The notes beneath the pieces were generated by a model, which ran no database searches, had not been told where the DNA came from, and worked only from the letters and a program-made list of their open reading frames with translations. A stretch of DNA of 61,679 bases from a virus: IMG/VR virus record IMGVR_UViG_3300045741_000280, positions 1 to 61,679 of that record; one strand, given 5' to 3'. This document shows positions 1-7,966 of the stretch, in pieces. Numbering within the stretch: the stretch's first letter is position 1; the number at the start of each line of letters is the position of its first letter. Position numbers and translations under genes: made by a program.

Positions 1-1
1 A

Positions 2-214
2 AAAGGATATTCTGAGGATGTGCTTTCAGACTGCCCCTCGGATGAAATTAATAAAAAGCCTATAAAAACTAAAATAAAGGGAAAATTAAATGAGGGTGTT
101 TATTCCCTTGGAGTTAGATTCACCAGAATTTTATTTGGTAAAAATGTGATTACACGCTCACTTTCTGTCTCTGGAATATCCTTTTTCAAATCCCCGGAAG
201 CATTAATGCTATAA
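2..214 (+). CDS. C-terminal end of an upstream virion gene (5' truncated)
   Basis: The reading frame is open to the left window edge, so the apparent GTG start at 20 is probably an internal codon. What remains is about 70 residues, basic (many Lys/Arg), ending at a TAA. No motif identifies it. In crAss-like phages the gene before the scaffold/capsid genes is commonly the portal or a neighbouring head gene, so a portal C-terminus is a reasonable but untested guess. It is followed by 97 bases that hold the promoter and palindrome of the capsid operon. Confidence 0.55.
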   Translation, partial: KGYSEDVLSDCPSDEINKKPIKTKIKGKLNEGVYSLGVRFTRILFGKNVITRSLSVSGISFFKSPEALML

Positions 215-249
215 TATGCCCAAAAAATTTAACAAAATTGTATAATTGT

Positions 250-281
250 CTTGGTTATTAAATAATTGCATTCTATCTTTG
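250..281 (+). promoter_or_regulatory. Bacteroidota-type promoter for the capsid operon
   Basis: The -7 element TATCTTTG (274-281) is an exact match to TAnnTTTG. A CTTG (250-253), one base off TTTG, lies 20 bases upstream, which is the expected spacing for the Bacteroides primary sigma factor. Transcription would begin near 286-290, just ahead of the ATG at 312. The left element sits inside the left arm of a perfect inverted repeat. Confidence 0.65.
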
Positions 282-295
282 TTCTTAATAACCAA
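251..295. repeat. 11-bp perfect inverted repeat around the capsid promoter
   Basis: TTGGTTATTAA (251-261) and TTAATAACCAA (285-295) are perfect reverse complements separated by 23 bases. The left arm covers the -33 element and the spacer contains the whole -7 element. This is the geometry of an operator or looping site for a dimeric regulator. Transcripts from this promoter would start at or inside the right arm, so an RNA hairpin is possible only for read-through transcripts from upstream. Confidence 0.7.
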
Positions 296-311
296 TAAAC
301 TACATTAGAAA

Positions 312-1535
312 ATGCCCGAAAAGAATATAGACACCTCGGAAGCCTTCGATTTTGGAATCGTGGACACCTCTGTAATGGGAAACGTGAAAGCTGTAGATGC
401 TTTCCTTTCTGACACAGTTCTACCAGATGATGATAAAGAGCTGGAGGATGTAGACGAAGAAGAAAAACCACCTACAAAGAAAGAGGCTGTAGCAAAAAAA
501 GCTAAAGAAACTCCATCTAAATCAGTTGTTAAGAAAGTAGAGGATCCTCTTAAGAAAACAGCTGAGGAAATCTTATTTGAAGAAAAGGACGAAGAGGACG
601 AAGAAGACAAAGAGGAAGAGGAAAAAGAAGAAAAGGACGAAGACAAAGAGGAATCTAAAGAAGGAAATGACTTTGAAACTCTCTCTAAGGATTTAATATC
701 TTTGGGCGTATTCACACAAGAAGAGGATGAGGCTTTGCCTAAAACAGGCCCTGAACTACTGGCTAAATTTAATGCTGAGAAACAGAAAGGTGCTACACAG
801 TGGCTTGATGGATTTCTCGGAAGATTTGGTGACGACAGAAAAGACCTGTTCGAAGCCATTTTTGTAAATGGTGTTGATCCTCAGGAATATCTACCAGTGT
901 TTGCAGAAGTGCAAAATCTGGAATCTCTCGACCTCTCAAAAGAAGAAAACCAGGAGAGAGTGTACAGGGAATTTTATCGTAGACTAAAATTTTCCCCTGA
1001 AAATATAGATAAGAAACTACAGAAAGCTAAGGATTATGGTGACCTGGAAGAAGAGTCCAAGAATTATCATGCTCAAATTGTAGCACAGGATAAGGAAGTG
1101 TTAGCTGATCAGGAAGCCTCTAGAGCAGCTAAAATTCAGGCAGATGCGAGGGCTGATGCCGAATATAAGAGTTCAATACAAAAGGTGTTACAGGATAAAT
1201 TAAAAACCAAAGAATTTAATGGAATTCCTCTTACGCCCGATTTAGTTAATAAGGCATTTGACTTATTATATACAAAAAGATATAAGACAGCAGACGGACA
1301 ACTGTTAACGGAATTTGATAAATTCATTCTTGAAACCAAACGTCCAGAAAATCTGGAAAAGCGCATACAATTAGCTCTTTTAAAACTAACAGATTTCGAT
1401 TTTTCTAAAATAGCCAAGAGGGCTGTTTCTAAAGAAACAAATGAATTGTTCAACCAATTCGCTCAACAGAAAGCTAAAAAGTCTACAGCCGTAAAGGAAA
1501 AAGCTACACAAGCCAGAGACTGGCTACAGTTATAA
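312..1535 (+). CDS. Acidic coiled-coil protein, probable capsid scaffold
   Basis: A 407-residue protein immediately before the major capsid gene, the usual place for a scaffolding protein. Residues about 35-120 are extremely acidic and Lys-rich, with long Glu/Asp runs and low complexity. The rest is predicted helical and highly charged (for example residues 240-290, rich in Gln, Ala, Lys and Glu). There is no catalytic motif, signal peptide or membrane segment. Composition and position match internal scaffolds of HK97-fold phages, but there is no sequence signature, so this is an inference. The ATG at 312 follows an A-rich stretch and lies about 25 bases after the predicted transcription start. 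A long antisense open frame here only mirrors the Glu/Asp/Lys runs. Confidence 0.6.
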   Translation: MPEKNIDTSEAFDFGIVDTSVMGNVKAVDAFLSDTVLPDDDKELEDVDEEEKPPTKKEAVAKKAKETPSKSVVKKVEDPLKKTAEEILFEEKDEEDEEDKEEEEKEEKDEDKEESKEGNDFETLSKDLISLGVFTQEEDEALPKTGPELLAKFNAEKQKGATQWLDGFLGRFGDDRKDLFEAIFVNGVDPQEYLPVFAEVQNLESLDLSKEENQERVYREFYRRLKFSPENIDKKLQKAKDYGDLEEESKNYHAQIVAQDKEVLADQEASRAAKIQADARADAEYKSSIQKVLQDKLKTKEFNGIPLTPDLVNKAFDLLYTKRYKTADGQLLTEFDKFILETKRPENLEKRIQLALLKLTDFDFSKIAKRAVSKETNELFNQFAQQKAKKSTAVKEKATQARDWLQL

Positions 1536-1567
1536 TAACAAATTTCAAACAAAAATTATAAAATAAG

Positions 1568-3118
1568 ATGGCATTACAAACAATACCTGGATTTACAGGG
1601 CTAGCCTATGGAAGGGTGAGTTCAACAGACAAACGCTCTATTGGTAAATTCACTGATAGCAATCACCTGGAGAGCTTCCATGATGTAGCTCCTTCCAATT
1701 ATGACAAGAAGGTGATAAGCCTGTACACGCAATCCAGCTTGTATAGCAATGATTTTCTTGACATGGTGAATAAATCCACTCCTTATTATTTGGATGGACT
1801 TAGTGATACATGGAAATGGGATATTGAAAAACCATTCCAATTCATGAAAATCATTGATGTCCCGGATTCCACTCTCACACAAACCAATATTGGTATTGAT
1901 GGAAAGGAATTCCAGGTGGTGCTGGATGGCCAGGTGGCCAAGAACTCAGTGTTCTCTGTAGGTCATAGGATGTACGGACAGCAATTCGGTGTCATTCAGG
2001 ATCCTGTTCCCTACAATAGGGGATGGCTTCACACATGTACATTGATGTCTGATAATCCACAAACTACAGCTGTAAACAGGTTGTTCCTATTAGCAGGTAC
2101 GGATATTGAGGTGATAGATGTAGTGCTTGGAGAGTTCGACCAGGATTTAGGCGGACTTGATAAATTGGCAGAAAAGATTACAATGTTCGAAACTCTTGGC
2201 TCAGGCTATGGCTTCGAACACACTATAACAGCATGGGCCGATGACAAGATGTTAAAGGATTCAAAAGGTCAGCCTCTGGATATTATGGTGTATATGAACC
2301 AGCGTAGAAATGAAAAAATGGATGTTCGCAACGATATTAAATGGGAACCATTCGTAGAATTCATGTTACGCAAACAAATGCTGGAAACCAAGGTGAAGAG
2401 AATGATTTGGAGCAAGCCTGGATATATGCGTACAAATGGTGGAAAGCAAGAGCTGAAAAAGAAATCAGCTGGTGTCTACCCCAGAATGCGTACATCAGGA
2501 AACTACCATCCATACAATCGTGGAGAATTCACTCCAGCTTTTATACGTGGCATCTTTGGTGATTTGTTCTATCGTAGAGTGGATGTATCCAAGAGAAGGG
2601 TGAAAATGTATACAAATGAAGCAGGTTTTGATGCTTTTCAGCAGGCTATTAAGGAAGATGCTTTGGGTGCAGGGCTTGTATTCAATGTTGGTGATAACGA
2701 TAAATTCATCAATGGATCAGGTCAGCATTTACAAATGAATTTCGCTTTTGATTCATTTGTCACTCGGGAAACTGGTGTTGTAGAAATATCCCACCTGAAA
2801 GAACTCGATTTGCCACAAACCAACCTTGAGTTTGGTCAGAATAAGAAAAGCACACCAATATTCTTTGTATTCGATGTATCTCCTACATCAGATGGATCAT
2901 TAGTTAATAACATCCGTGAAGTGAGGAGAAGCGGAACACCTTCTATGCAATGGGGATATGTTGATGGTCGTAGAAGCCACCTTGGAGCTTTCAAAAGCCA
3001 GGGTATGCAATCAGCCTCTAAATTCCCGGGATATACAATTTGGATGGAAGACCGTTCAGATGTGTTCATAGAGGATTTAAGCCGCACAGTGTTGATAGAA
3101 GAAATACCACAATTCTAA
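1568..3118 (+). CDS. Major capsid protein (crAss-like, HK97 fold)
   Basis: A 516-residue protein, close to the roughly 500 residues usual for crassvirus major capsid proteins, and resembling them in its N-terminal Gly/Ser/Arg region and the dense Arg/Lys/Tyr segment at about 275-350. It would form the hexamers and pentamers of the icosahedral head. There is no membrane segment and no obvious N-terminal pro-domain, so the separate acidic protein upstream probably serves as scaffold. It lies 32 bases after that gene and shares its promoter. The intergenic region downstream is unusually structured, with a GC-rich hairpin and a possible three-way junction. The call rests on recognition of the family by eye plus gene order. 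Confidence 0.85.
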   Translation: MALQTIPGFTGLAYGRVSSTDKRSIGKFTDSNHLESFHDVAPSNYDKKVISLYTQSSLYSNDFLDMVNKSTPYYLDGLSDTWKWDIEKPFQFMKIIDVPDSTLTQTNIGIDGKEFQVVLDGQVAKNSVFSVGHRMYGQQFGVIQDPVPYNRGWLHTCTLMSDNPQTTAVNRLFLLAGTDIEVIDVVLGEFDQDLGGLDKLAEKITMFETLGSGYGFEHTITAWADDKMLKDSKGQPLDIMVYMNQRRNEKMDVRNDIKWEPFVEFMLRKQMLETKVKRMIWSKPGYMRTNGGKQELKKKSAGVYPRMRTSGNYHPYNRGEFTPAFIRGIFGDLFYRRVDVSKRRVKMYTNEAGFDAFQQAIKEDALGAGLVFNVGDNDKFINGSGQHLQMNFAFDSFVTRETGVVEISHLKELDLPQTNLEFGQNKKSTPIFFVFDVSPTSDGSLVNNIREVRRSGTPSMQWGYVDGRRSHLGAFKSQGMQSASKFPGYTIWMEDRSDVFIEDLSRTVLIEEIPQF

Positions 3119-3130
3119 TAAATTCCCTCC

Positions 3131-3171
3131 GGAAGAAAGGCTCCACTCCTCCCACCTCGGAGCCTTCTTCC
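3131..3171 (+). terminator. GC-rich hairpin after the capsid gene (weak or processing terminator)
   Basis: GGAAGAAAGGCTCC (3131-3144) pairs with GGAGCCTTCTTCC (3159-3171) with one bulged base and a 14-base loop. No U-tract follows on the + strand (the next bases are A-rich), so this is not a canonical intrinsic terminator. It may protect the 3' end of capsid mRNA or attenuate read-through, letting capsid protein be made in excess of the genes downstream. Confidence 0.5.
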
Positions 3172-3183
3172 AAAAATTAAATA

Positions 3184-3238
3184 AGAATGTTGGAATGGGG
3201 TATCGCCCGTTCGTCTTTCTCTCATCAGAAAGCATTCT
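3184..3238 (+). ncRNA. Candidate structured RNA element (three-way junction) in the leader of the next gene
   Basis: An outer stem AGAATG (3184-3189) / CATTCT (3233-3238) directly abuts an inner hairpin CTTTCT (3215-3220) / AGAAAG (3227-3232). A small GGG/CCC hairpin (3198-3200 / 3206-3208) sits on the 5' side. The contiguous outer and inner stems could stack coaxially like the acceptor and T arms of a tRNA, but there is no T-loop consensus and no anticodon arm. Function is unknown. Confidence 0.3.
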
Positions 3239-3260
3239 CTAAAAAACCAAATAACTAAAT

Positions 3261-4214
3261 ATGCCGAAAATAGCCAAACTATCTCCGATTAAGAAAACCT
3301 ATGGCCAATCATTCAGGACGTTTGAATCTTCACTTGCCTCTCATGAGCTTTACAGAGCTCCGGGCACTGTAAGAAGCTTCACTCCCTATAGAGAAGCAAA
3401 TGGTAAATATAGAACAGGACTGGATAAAGATGCTCTCTATCTTAGAGGATTTTCTGAAGAAGCTCGTAAAGTGGAATATGATAGAATAGATGAAACATTG
3501 GAAAAGCTGGAAGGATTTTTTGGTGCAGGAATTGATTGGTCCCCCACATCTAAAGTGTGGAATGCTTTTTCAAACTCCCCAATAAAAGTGAATCCTGTAA
3601 AAATAGGATCTAGCAGTGAGTTTTTCGATTTAGAATCTGGTGTAGGATTATTAAATTACACATGGATTAGGGTGCATCCACACATAGCTCCCTCGTTTGA
3701 GGCATATAAAAGAGGAGAATATCCTGATGTTCAATACTACCTTGCAGATGATGAGGTGGAAACTAAACAAACATATAACAGGAAAAGGGAAATCAATCAG
3801 GCTATTGTAGCTTTTGAACAGATGACCCCAACTAAAAAGAAGCAGGTGGCCCGTTTAATGGGACTTCCAATAGGAGACTCGGTGACGGAAGAACAGGTGT
3901 ATAATGATATTGACACCCTTTTGAAACAATCGGAGTTTTCTGAAGGAGAATATAAAGGACTTTCCACCATCAGAGTGTTCAAAGAGATTTCATCTCTGGA
4001 TGACGCAAGACTTAAGGTGAAAGACTTAGTGGAACAAGCCATAAGAAACTCCATATATCGTGTAGGACTGCATGGCAAAATACAGGAAGGAGCAAATGTT
4101 GTCTCCCCATCAAAGGAAGAATTAGTTACACATCTCCTGGACGACTCTAACCAAATGGAACTCCTGGCCCTGCAAAAACGACTCGAAGTTAAGAAATTTG
4201 CTAATGTAGTATGA
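3261..4214 (+). CDS. Conserved crAss-like head/neck protein, function unknown
   Basis: A 317-residue soluble protein with no membrane segment or catalytic motif that I recognise. The C-terminal half (about 180-310) is strongly helical and charged. It lies just after the major capsid gene and overlaps the next gene by ATGA at 4211, so the two are translationally coupled and probably act in one structure. Position suggests a head-completion or neck component, or a minor capsid protein. I cannot assign a specific ring or adaptor role. Confidence 0.5.
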   Translation: MPKIAKLSPIKKTYGQSFRTFESSLASHELYRAPGTVRSFTPYREANGKYRTGLDKDALYLRGFSEEARKVEYDRIDETLEKLEGFFGAGIDWSPTSKVWNAFSNSPIKVNPVKIGSSSEFFDLESGVGLLNYTWIRVHPHIAPSFEAYKRGEYPDVQYYLADDEVETKQTYNRKREINQAIVAFEQMTPTKKKQVARLMGLPIGDSVTEEQVYNDIDTLLKQSEFSEGEYKGLSTIRVFKEISSLDDARLKVKDLVEQAIRNSIYRVGLHGKIQEGANVVSPSKEELVTHLLDDSNQMELLALQKRLEVKKFANVV

Positions 4215-4939
4215 TAAAGACAGAAAGCTTATTATATAAAATAGACCAACGACTTAATAAGCTAGCTTCAAATGCTCATCAGCAAATAGCCTTAGAAGAT
4301 AAAATTCTCGCTGCCAATGAGGCTCAACTAAAATTAATAAAGCAAAAGCTTGATGGGAATAACATCTACAAACTGGGTTTGGATGCGTTTAAAAAACGTT
4401 ACGAAGATCTCCAGAAATTAGTAGAAAATTATGAGGATCATCCGCTTCCTCTAATCCCAACAGATGCATATTTAAATAAGTGGGTGGCTGATTTAACGGT
4501 TTTGAAACCAAAATACATGTTTTATGTTGATAGCTATGTAGTAGCCAGCAAGGGAGCATGTAAGAACAAGAGAGTGGATGTTAATAATGATTTAGTTAAA
4601 CACGCTGATATTCCTACACTCTTAAATAATTCCAACTACAAGCCTTCTTTCGAATATAGAGAAACATTCTCCATAGTGTCCACAGATGAAATAGGAATAT
4701 TTACAGATGGGACATTCACACCAAAGGATGTATACGTTTCCTATATACGTTATCCACAGGAAATTGATTTCCCGGGATATGTGAAATTAGATGATAAAGA
4801 TTCATCCCTCTCCGATTGTGAGTTGGAAGAATACCTGGAAGATGAGCTTCTTGATTTGATGGTGGAAAATCTGGCAATGTATACAGAAAACCAATCTGCT
4901 GTACAATACGCAAAAGAAAGACAGGCAGAAAACGAATAA
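4211..4939 (+). CDS. Probable neck/head-completion structural protein
   Basis: A 242-residue protein starting inside the stop codon of the gene before (ATGA). The N-terminal about 75 residues form a Lys/Gln/Leu-rich helical segment. The middle is a mixed alpha/beta region containing a segment of alternating hydrophobic residues near residue 175. The C-terminus is a very acidic helix (about 195-235). In crAss-like genomes a protein of this kind follows the capsid gene and is regarded as a head-tail connector or ring component. That assignment here is by position and general resemblance, not by a diagnostic motif. Confidence 0.5.
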   Translation: MIKTESLLYKIDQRLNKLASNAHQQIALEDKILAANEAQLKLIKQKLDGNNIYKLGLDAFKKRYEDLQKLVENYEDHPLPLIPTDAYLNKWVADLTVLKPKYMFYVDSYVVASKGACKNKRVDVNNDLVKHADIPTLLNNSNYKPSFEYRETFSIVSTDEIGIFTDGTFTPKDVYVSYIRYPQEIDFPGYVKLDDKDSSLSDCELEEYLEDELLDLMVENLAMYTENQSAVQYAKERQAENE

Positions 4940-4962
4940 ATTAAAAATTAAAAAAGACATAA

Positions 4963-6102
4963 ATGAGTACATATTCTCTCCGTACAATATTTGTATTTCC
5001 CGTTGGGAACACATTGCCTTCTTCTGGAAGCACAGAAAATCTAACCAACCGTCAGGTGGGTGTGTTTAAGGATGCTGCTCGTACAGTGGCCACAGCAGGA
5101 AATGTTAGCTCGGCAGATTTCATTCAAATCGCCCAGGGTCAGGATTTATCCCTAGGATCTAAAATCTCTGACAAAATCAAGTCCACTAAGGTGAAGAAGT
5201 GGTATAAAGTAACTGGTAGTGCCACAGCAGCTAACGAAATATGGGAATTCTCCAAATTCTCTGCCCAGTGTGACCAGGCTGTTACATTCACTATTAATGC
5301 CCATTCAAGCTATTTGGATACAATTAGTTTTAATGGCTTAACACGTTCTGTAACATTCCTCACTCCATGCTGTGATTGTGGAGCAAATCCATGTACGGAT
5401 ATTGCTAATGAGACGCTAATTGATCTGTTAATTGCAAAAATTAACCAGGATTCTGACACTACAGTTCAAACAGGGCCTAATGCTCTAAATCTGAAGACAT
5501 TCTTCACATTTGAGAAAGTGGGTACAGGAAATTCAGCTGTTCTAAGGGTGAGTTCTAAACCACTTACTGTTTATGGTAAATTCTGTGATGTTGCTCTTAA
5601 TCCCTACGAATTCGATAGGATTTGGTTCAGAGGATGGGTTTATTCAGGTCCAGAAACTACAGTGGATTTCTTGGTGTATGACAGATGTGAGTCTGTAGCA
5701 ACAGGCACTGTTACACAGAGAAGCTCATTCCCAAGAGGCACCTCAGCAGAAATCTACCAATTGGAAATTGATTATTTTAGCTACCAGAGTCCATTCAAAC
5801 ATTTGTACAGCATGTCTGGCTACAACCAGTATTTTGTATCGGATGTTGTAGATGGCCAGCTATATGATACATATTACATTATATTTGACGAATATCAACA
5901 GGATGATTCATGGACTCCTAATTTGAAAGAGGACGAAACTGTTATTCTTGCTGTTCCCCAGGGAGCTACATCAACACTAGAAACTTTGTTGGTGACATAT
6001 CTTGGAGCCATTACTAATGCTTCAGGAGCAGCAGTGACTACAACGTCTTCAACAACAACATCTTCAACAACTAGCACTAGTACCACTACACTTACTCCAT
6101 AA
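4963..6102 (+). CDS. Structural protein with Ser/Thr-rich C-terminal tail (auxiliary capsid-like)
   Basis: A 379-residue, beta-rich protein with a Cys cluster in the middle (CCDC and a further Cys near residues 144-151), suggesting metal binding or disulfides. Its last about 22 residues are nearly all Thr and Ser, the same low-complexity joint found between domains of the lyases near 48-54 kb. Here the joint is followed directly by a stop codon. Position, between neck genes and the lysis pair, fits an auxiliary capsid or tail-tube-like protein. It is the last gene before a strong intrinsic terminator and therefore closes the capsid transcription unit. Confidence 0.45.
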   Translation: MSTYSLRTIFVFPVGNTLPSSGSTENLTNRQVGVFKDAARTVATAGNVSSADFIQIAQGQDLSLGSKISDKIKSTKVKKWYKVTGSATAANEIWEFSKFSAQCDQAVTFTINAHSSYLDTISFNGLTRSVTFLTPCCDCGANPCTDIANETLIDLLIAKINQDSDTTVQTGPNALNLKTFFTFEKVGTGNSAVLRVSSKPLTVYGKFCDVALNPYEFDRIWFRGWVYSGPETTVDFLVYDRCESVATGTVTQRSSFPRGTSAEIYQLEIDYFSYQSPFKHLYSMSGYNQYFVSDVVDGQLYDTYYIIFDEYQQDDSWTPNLKEDETVILAVPQGATSTLETLLVTYLGAITNASGAAVTTTSSTTTSSTTSTSTTTLTP

Positions 6103-6124
6103 CACTCTCATTTTAAAACAAGCT

Positions 6125-6168
6125 AAAAGCTGAAGGAAGGATGTATTTCCAACTCCTTCAGCTTTTTT
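6125..6168 (+). terminator. Intrinsic terminator of the capsid operon
   Basis: AAAAGCTGAAGGA (6125-6137) and TCCTTCAGCTTTT (6154-6166) form a perfect 13-bp stem with a 16-base loop. The right arm runs into T6 (6163-6168). It lies 22 bases after the stop of the preceding gene. Confidence 0.9.
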
Positions 6169-6205
6169 AATTAAGAGTGGAGTGGTGACAAAATAAAAAG
6201 TAATT

Positions 6206-6487
6206 ATGAAAATGAGTGTGTTTAAGGGATATGTTACATCAGCTATAGGCACTATTACAATGGTGCTAACTCTCATCCTTCTATGGCAGAGAGTAGTGGG
6301 GTTTGTATGGGAAGGAGTGGCTGGGTTATGTATAGGATGTATATTATTTTTAGCTCCCCAGGCTATTGAAAATATAGTGTCTAAAGGAGTGGGATATTTT
6401 ACAAAGAATAGCCAGTCTCAAGCAGATGAATGTGTTGATGGAATAAAGAACGTTACAACACCTCCAAATCCACCAAGAAAAATATGA
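6206..6487 (+). CDS. Small membrane protein, probable holin
   Basis: A 93-residue protein with two hydrophobic segments (about residues 9-30 and 33-52) separated by a short turn, then an amphipathic stretch and a charged Pro-rich C-terminus. This is the layout of a class II-type holin that would release or activate the adjacent peptidoglycan peptidase. The gene overlaps the peptidase gene by ATGA at 6484, which supports a lysis pair. Two in-frame ATGs (6206, 6212) could give a short and a long form, a pattern seen in dual-start holins. That is only a possibility here. No promoter consensus is visible between the terminator at 6168 and the start. Confidence 0.6.
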   Translation: MKMSVFKGYVTSAIGTITMVLTLILLWQRVVGFVWEGVAGLCIGCILFLAPQAIENIVSKGVGYFTKNSQSQADECVDGIKNVTTPPNPPRKI

Positions 6488-6909
6488 GTGCTCAGCAAGA
6501 GATAATACAAAAATATGGTATGCCAGGAACAGCTTATTTTAATAAGTGGTGTGTAACATGGCCCATTAAGGAAGATTTCTCCTGGTTTCCGGCTAATAGG
6601 ATATTTATAAATAAGGATTTCAGAGAAAAACTATATTTGGCATTTAAAGAACTAGAAAATAAAGGATTACAAAAAGAGATAAAGACATTTGATGGGTGCT
6701 ATGTAGAAAGAAATGTTAGGGGCTCATCTTCAATATCACTACATTCTTGGGGTATGGCTATTGACTTAAATGCATCCTTTGAAAAACTTGGACAGAATAT
6801 CACCCATTTTAGTAAGGACTTTATTAATGTAATGACTAAATATACATTCTGGGGCGGAAATTTTAAATCTCGTCCTGATCCTATGCATTTTGCATTCTTA
6901 AATGGCTAA
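6484..6909 (+). CDS. M15-family peptidoglycan peptidase (endolysin)
   Basis: A 141-residue single-domain enzyme. The zinc-site signature of M15 (VanY/L-Ala-D-Glu endopeptidase-like) peptidases is present: H87-x3-G-x2-x-D94 in the segment LHSWGMAIDLN, and D132-x-M-H135-F near the C-terminus. H87, D94 and H135 would bind zinc. It should cut stem peptides of host murein. There is no signal peptide, so export depends on the holin-like protein encoded by the overlapping upstream gene. Length and motif spacing are normal for this group. The placement inside the structural cluster, not at its end, is unusual, and a second membrane-protein pair lies near 55 kb. Confidence 0.85.
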   Translation: MSAQQEIIQKYGMPGTAYFNKWCVTWPIKEDFSWFPANRIFINKDFREKLYLAFKELENKGLQKEIKTFDGCYVERNVRGSSSISLHSWGMAIDLNASFEKLGQNITHFSKDFINVMTKYTFWGGNFKSRPDPMHFAFLNG

Positions 6910-6931
6910 TAAAGAAGAATATAAATAATAA

Positions 6932-7477
6932 ATGGCGAATTCCACTCCATCTCTCGATTTAATTATACTAGATACACACTCCTCTCTTACACTAGCTGTG
7001 GGTGATGTTAGTGTATATCCATCTACATTCTCTATTTCCACTCCTACAATAGAAATCACCGTTCCCTCCTACCCTATGATTTCTCTTCCATTTGTGGCCT
7101 CCTCTGTACAGGTGTATAATTCCACCACTTTAGGCATCACTACGGGAACTAATTGTGATAATATAGCTCTTCCAGATGGATTGTATAGTATTAAATACTC
7201 TGTCTATCCAGCTTATTTATATTATGTGGAAAAAACATTCCTTAGAGTGGATAAATTAATGGCTAAATGGGACGAGGCTTATTTAAAGCTCGACCTTTTC
7301 CAATGTGATCAGGCTATTAAATTCCAGGAGCAACAAACTCTGGATTTGATAGAGGATTACATCAGTGGAGCTATAGCAGCCTCCAATCAATGTGTTAACA
7401 AATTAGCCGTTGAATTATATACAAAGGCTAATTCTCTATTGGATAAATTCATTAACAACAGTTGTTGTATTAAATAA
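6932..7477 (+). CDS. Conserved virion protein of unknown function
   Basis: A 181-residue protein. The first about 90 residues are beta-rich, full of Ser/Thr/Pro, and resemble an Ig-like or fibre-attachment domain. The rest is helical and ends in a Cys pair (SCCIK). It opens a run of short Cys-containing proteins leading to the fibre genes, so it probably belongs to the head-fibre or tail-attachment assembly. I recognise no enzymatic motif. Confidence 0.5.
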   Translation: MANSTPSLDLIILDTHSSLTLAVGDVSVYPSTFSISTPTIEITVPSYPMISLPFVASSVQVYNSTTLGITTGTNCDNIALPDGLYSIKYSVYPAYLYYVEKTFLRVDKLMAKWDEAYLKLDLFQCDQAIKFQEQQTLDLIEDYISGAIAASNQCVNKLAVELYTKANSLLDKFINNSCCIK

Positions 7478-7489
7478 AAACCAATTAAA

Positions 7490-7591
7490 ATGGGATGTCA
7501 ACCAACCAGCTGTAGAGGCTGTGGAGTAGTTATGAAAGCCTGCCAATTAGTAAATGGCTTATGTCCTCAATGTGTAAATAGAAATAAATAA
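7490..7591 (+). CDS. 33-residue Cys-rich microprotein (zinc-ribbon-like)
   Basis: ATG at 7490 to TAA at 7591, 33 residues, with six Cys including CxxC pairs (CRGC near residues 8-11 and CPQC near 25-28). Two CxxC pairs about 14 residues apart fit a minimal zinc ribbon. The gene is precisely fitted between its neighbours: 12 bases after the stop before it, and its own stop overlaps the next start (TAATG), which argues that it is translated. Function unknown. It may be a structural zinc protein or a regulator. Confidence 0.6.
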   Translation: MGCQPTSCRGCGVVMKACQLVNGLCPQCVNRNK

Positions 7592-7959
7592 TGTCTAACT
7601 TTCAAGTGGTTTCATGCACTTCCTGTGGGTCGTTAAAAGAAATTTATAACGAGATAGAATGCACATTGATAGATTTGATTAAGAGAAAATGGACTAATGC
7701 TCAATACAATACATCACTATCCTTTAACCAGCGTCTGTACAAAGACTTAGTGAGATATAAGAGAGTGGTGTATAATAGAATGTTTAATTCATCCTACCCA
7801 TCCTCCTCCATAGATGTCCAGGATGTAATTACACAATCCAGACTAAGAGCTTACAAGGGTGGAAACTGTTCACAATGTTCTTCGTGCTTTCCCCCTGATA
7901 ATTCTTCTTCATCTTCGACATCCTCTTCTACATCCTCGTCTTCCACCACTAACCCATAA
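7591..7959 (+). CDS. Small Cys- and Ser-rich virion protein
   Basis: 122 residues. The N-terminus has a CTSC motif at about 9-12, matching the Cys-rich proteins on both sides. The middle is basic and helical, followed by another Cys cluster (CSQCSSC near residues 93-99). The last about 20 residues are almost pure Ser/Thr before NP and a stop. It is translationally coupled to the microprotein before it. Probably a fibre-attachment or head-decoration protein. The Ser/Thr tail matches the joints in other fibre proteins of this phage. Confidence 0.5.
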   Translation: MSNFQVVSCTSCGSLKEIYNEIECTLIDLIKRKWTNAQYNTSLSFNQRLYKDLVRYKRVVYNRMFNSSYPSSSIDVQDVITQSRLRAYKGGNCSQCSSCFPPDNSSSSSTSSSTSSSSTTNP

Positions 7960-7966
7960 TTAACAA

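Noticed and set aside
305-859. 184-residue Ser-rich antisense open frame
   Set aside because: It is the reverse complement of the Glu/Asp/Lys codon runs of the scaffold-like gene and has no start context of its own.
3184-3238. Hammerhead-ribozyme-like string CTGATGAG on the - strand
   Set aside because: The CUGAUGA core is present, but stem II does not pair and the GAAA/UH elements are missing.
3184-3238. tRNA-like element
   Set aside because: Outer and inner stems resemble acceptor and T arms, but there is no anticodon arm, T-loop consensus or normal length.
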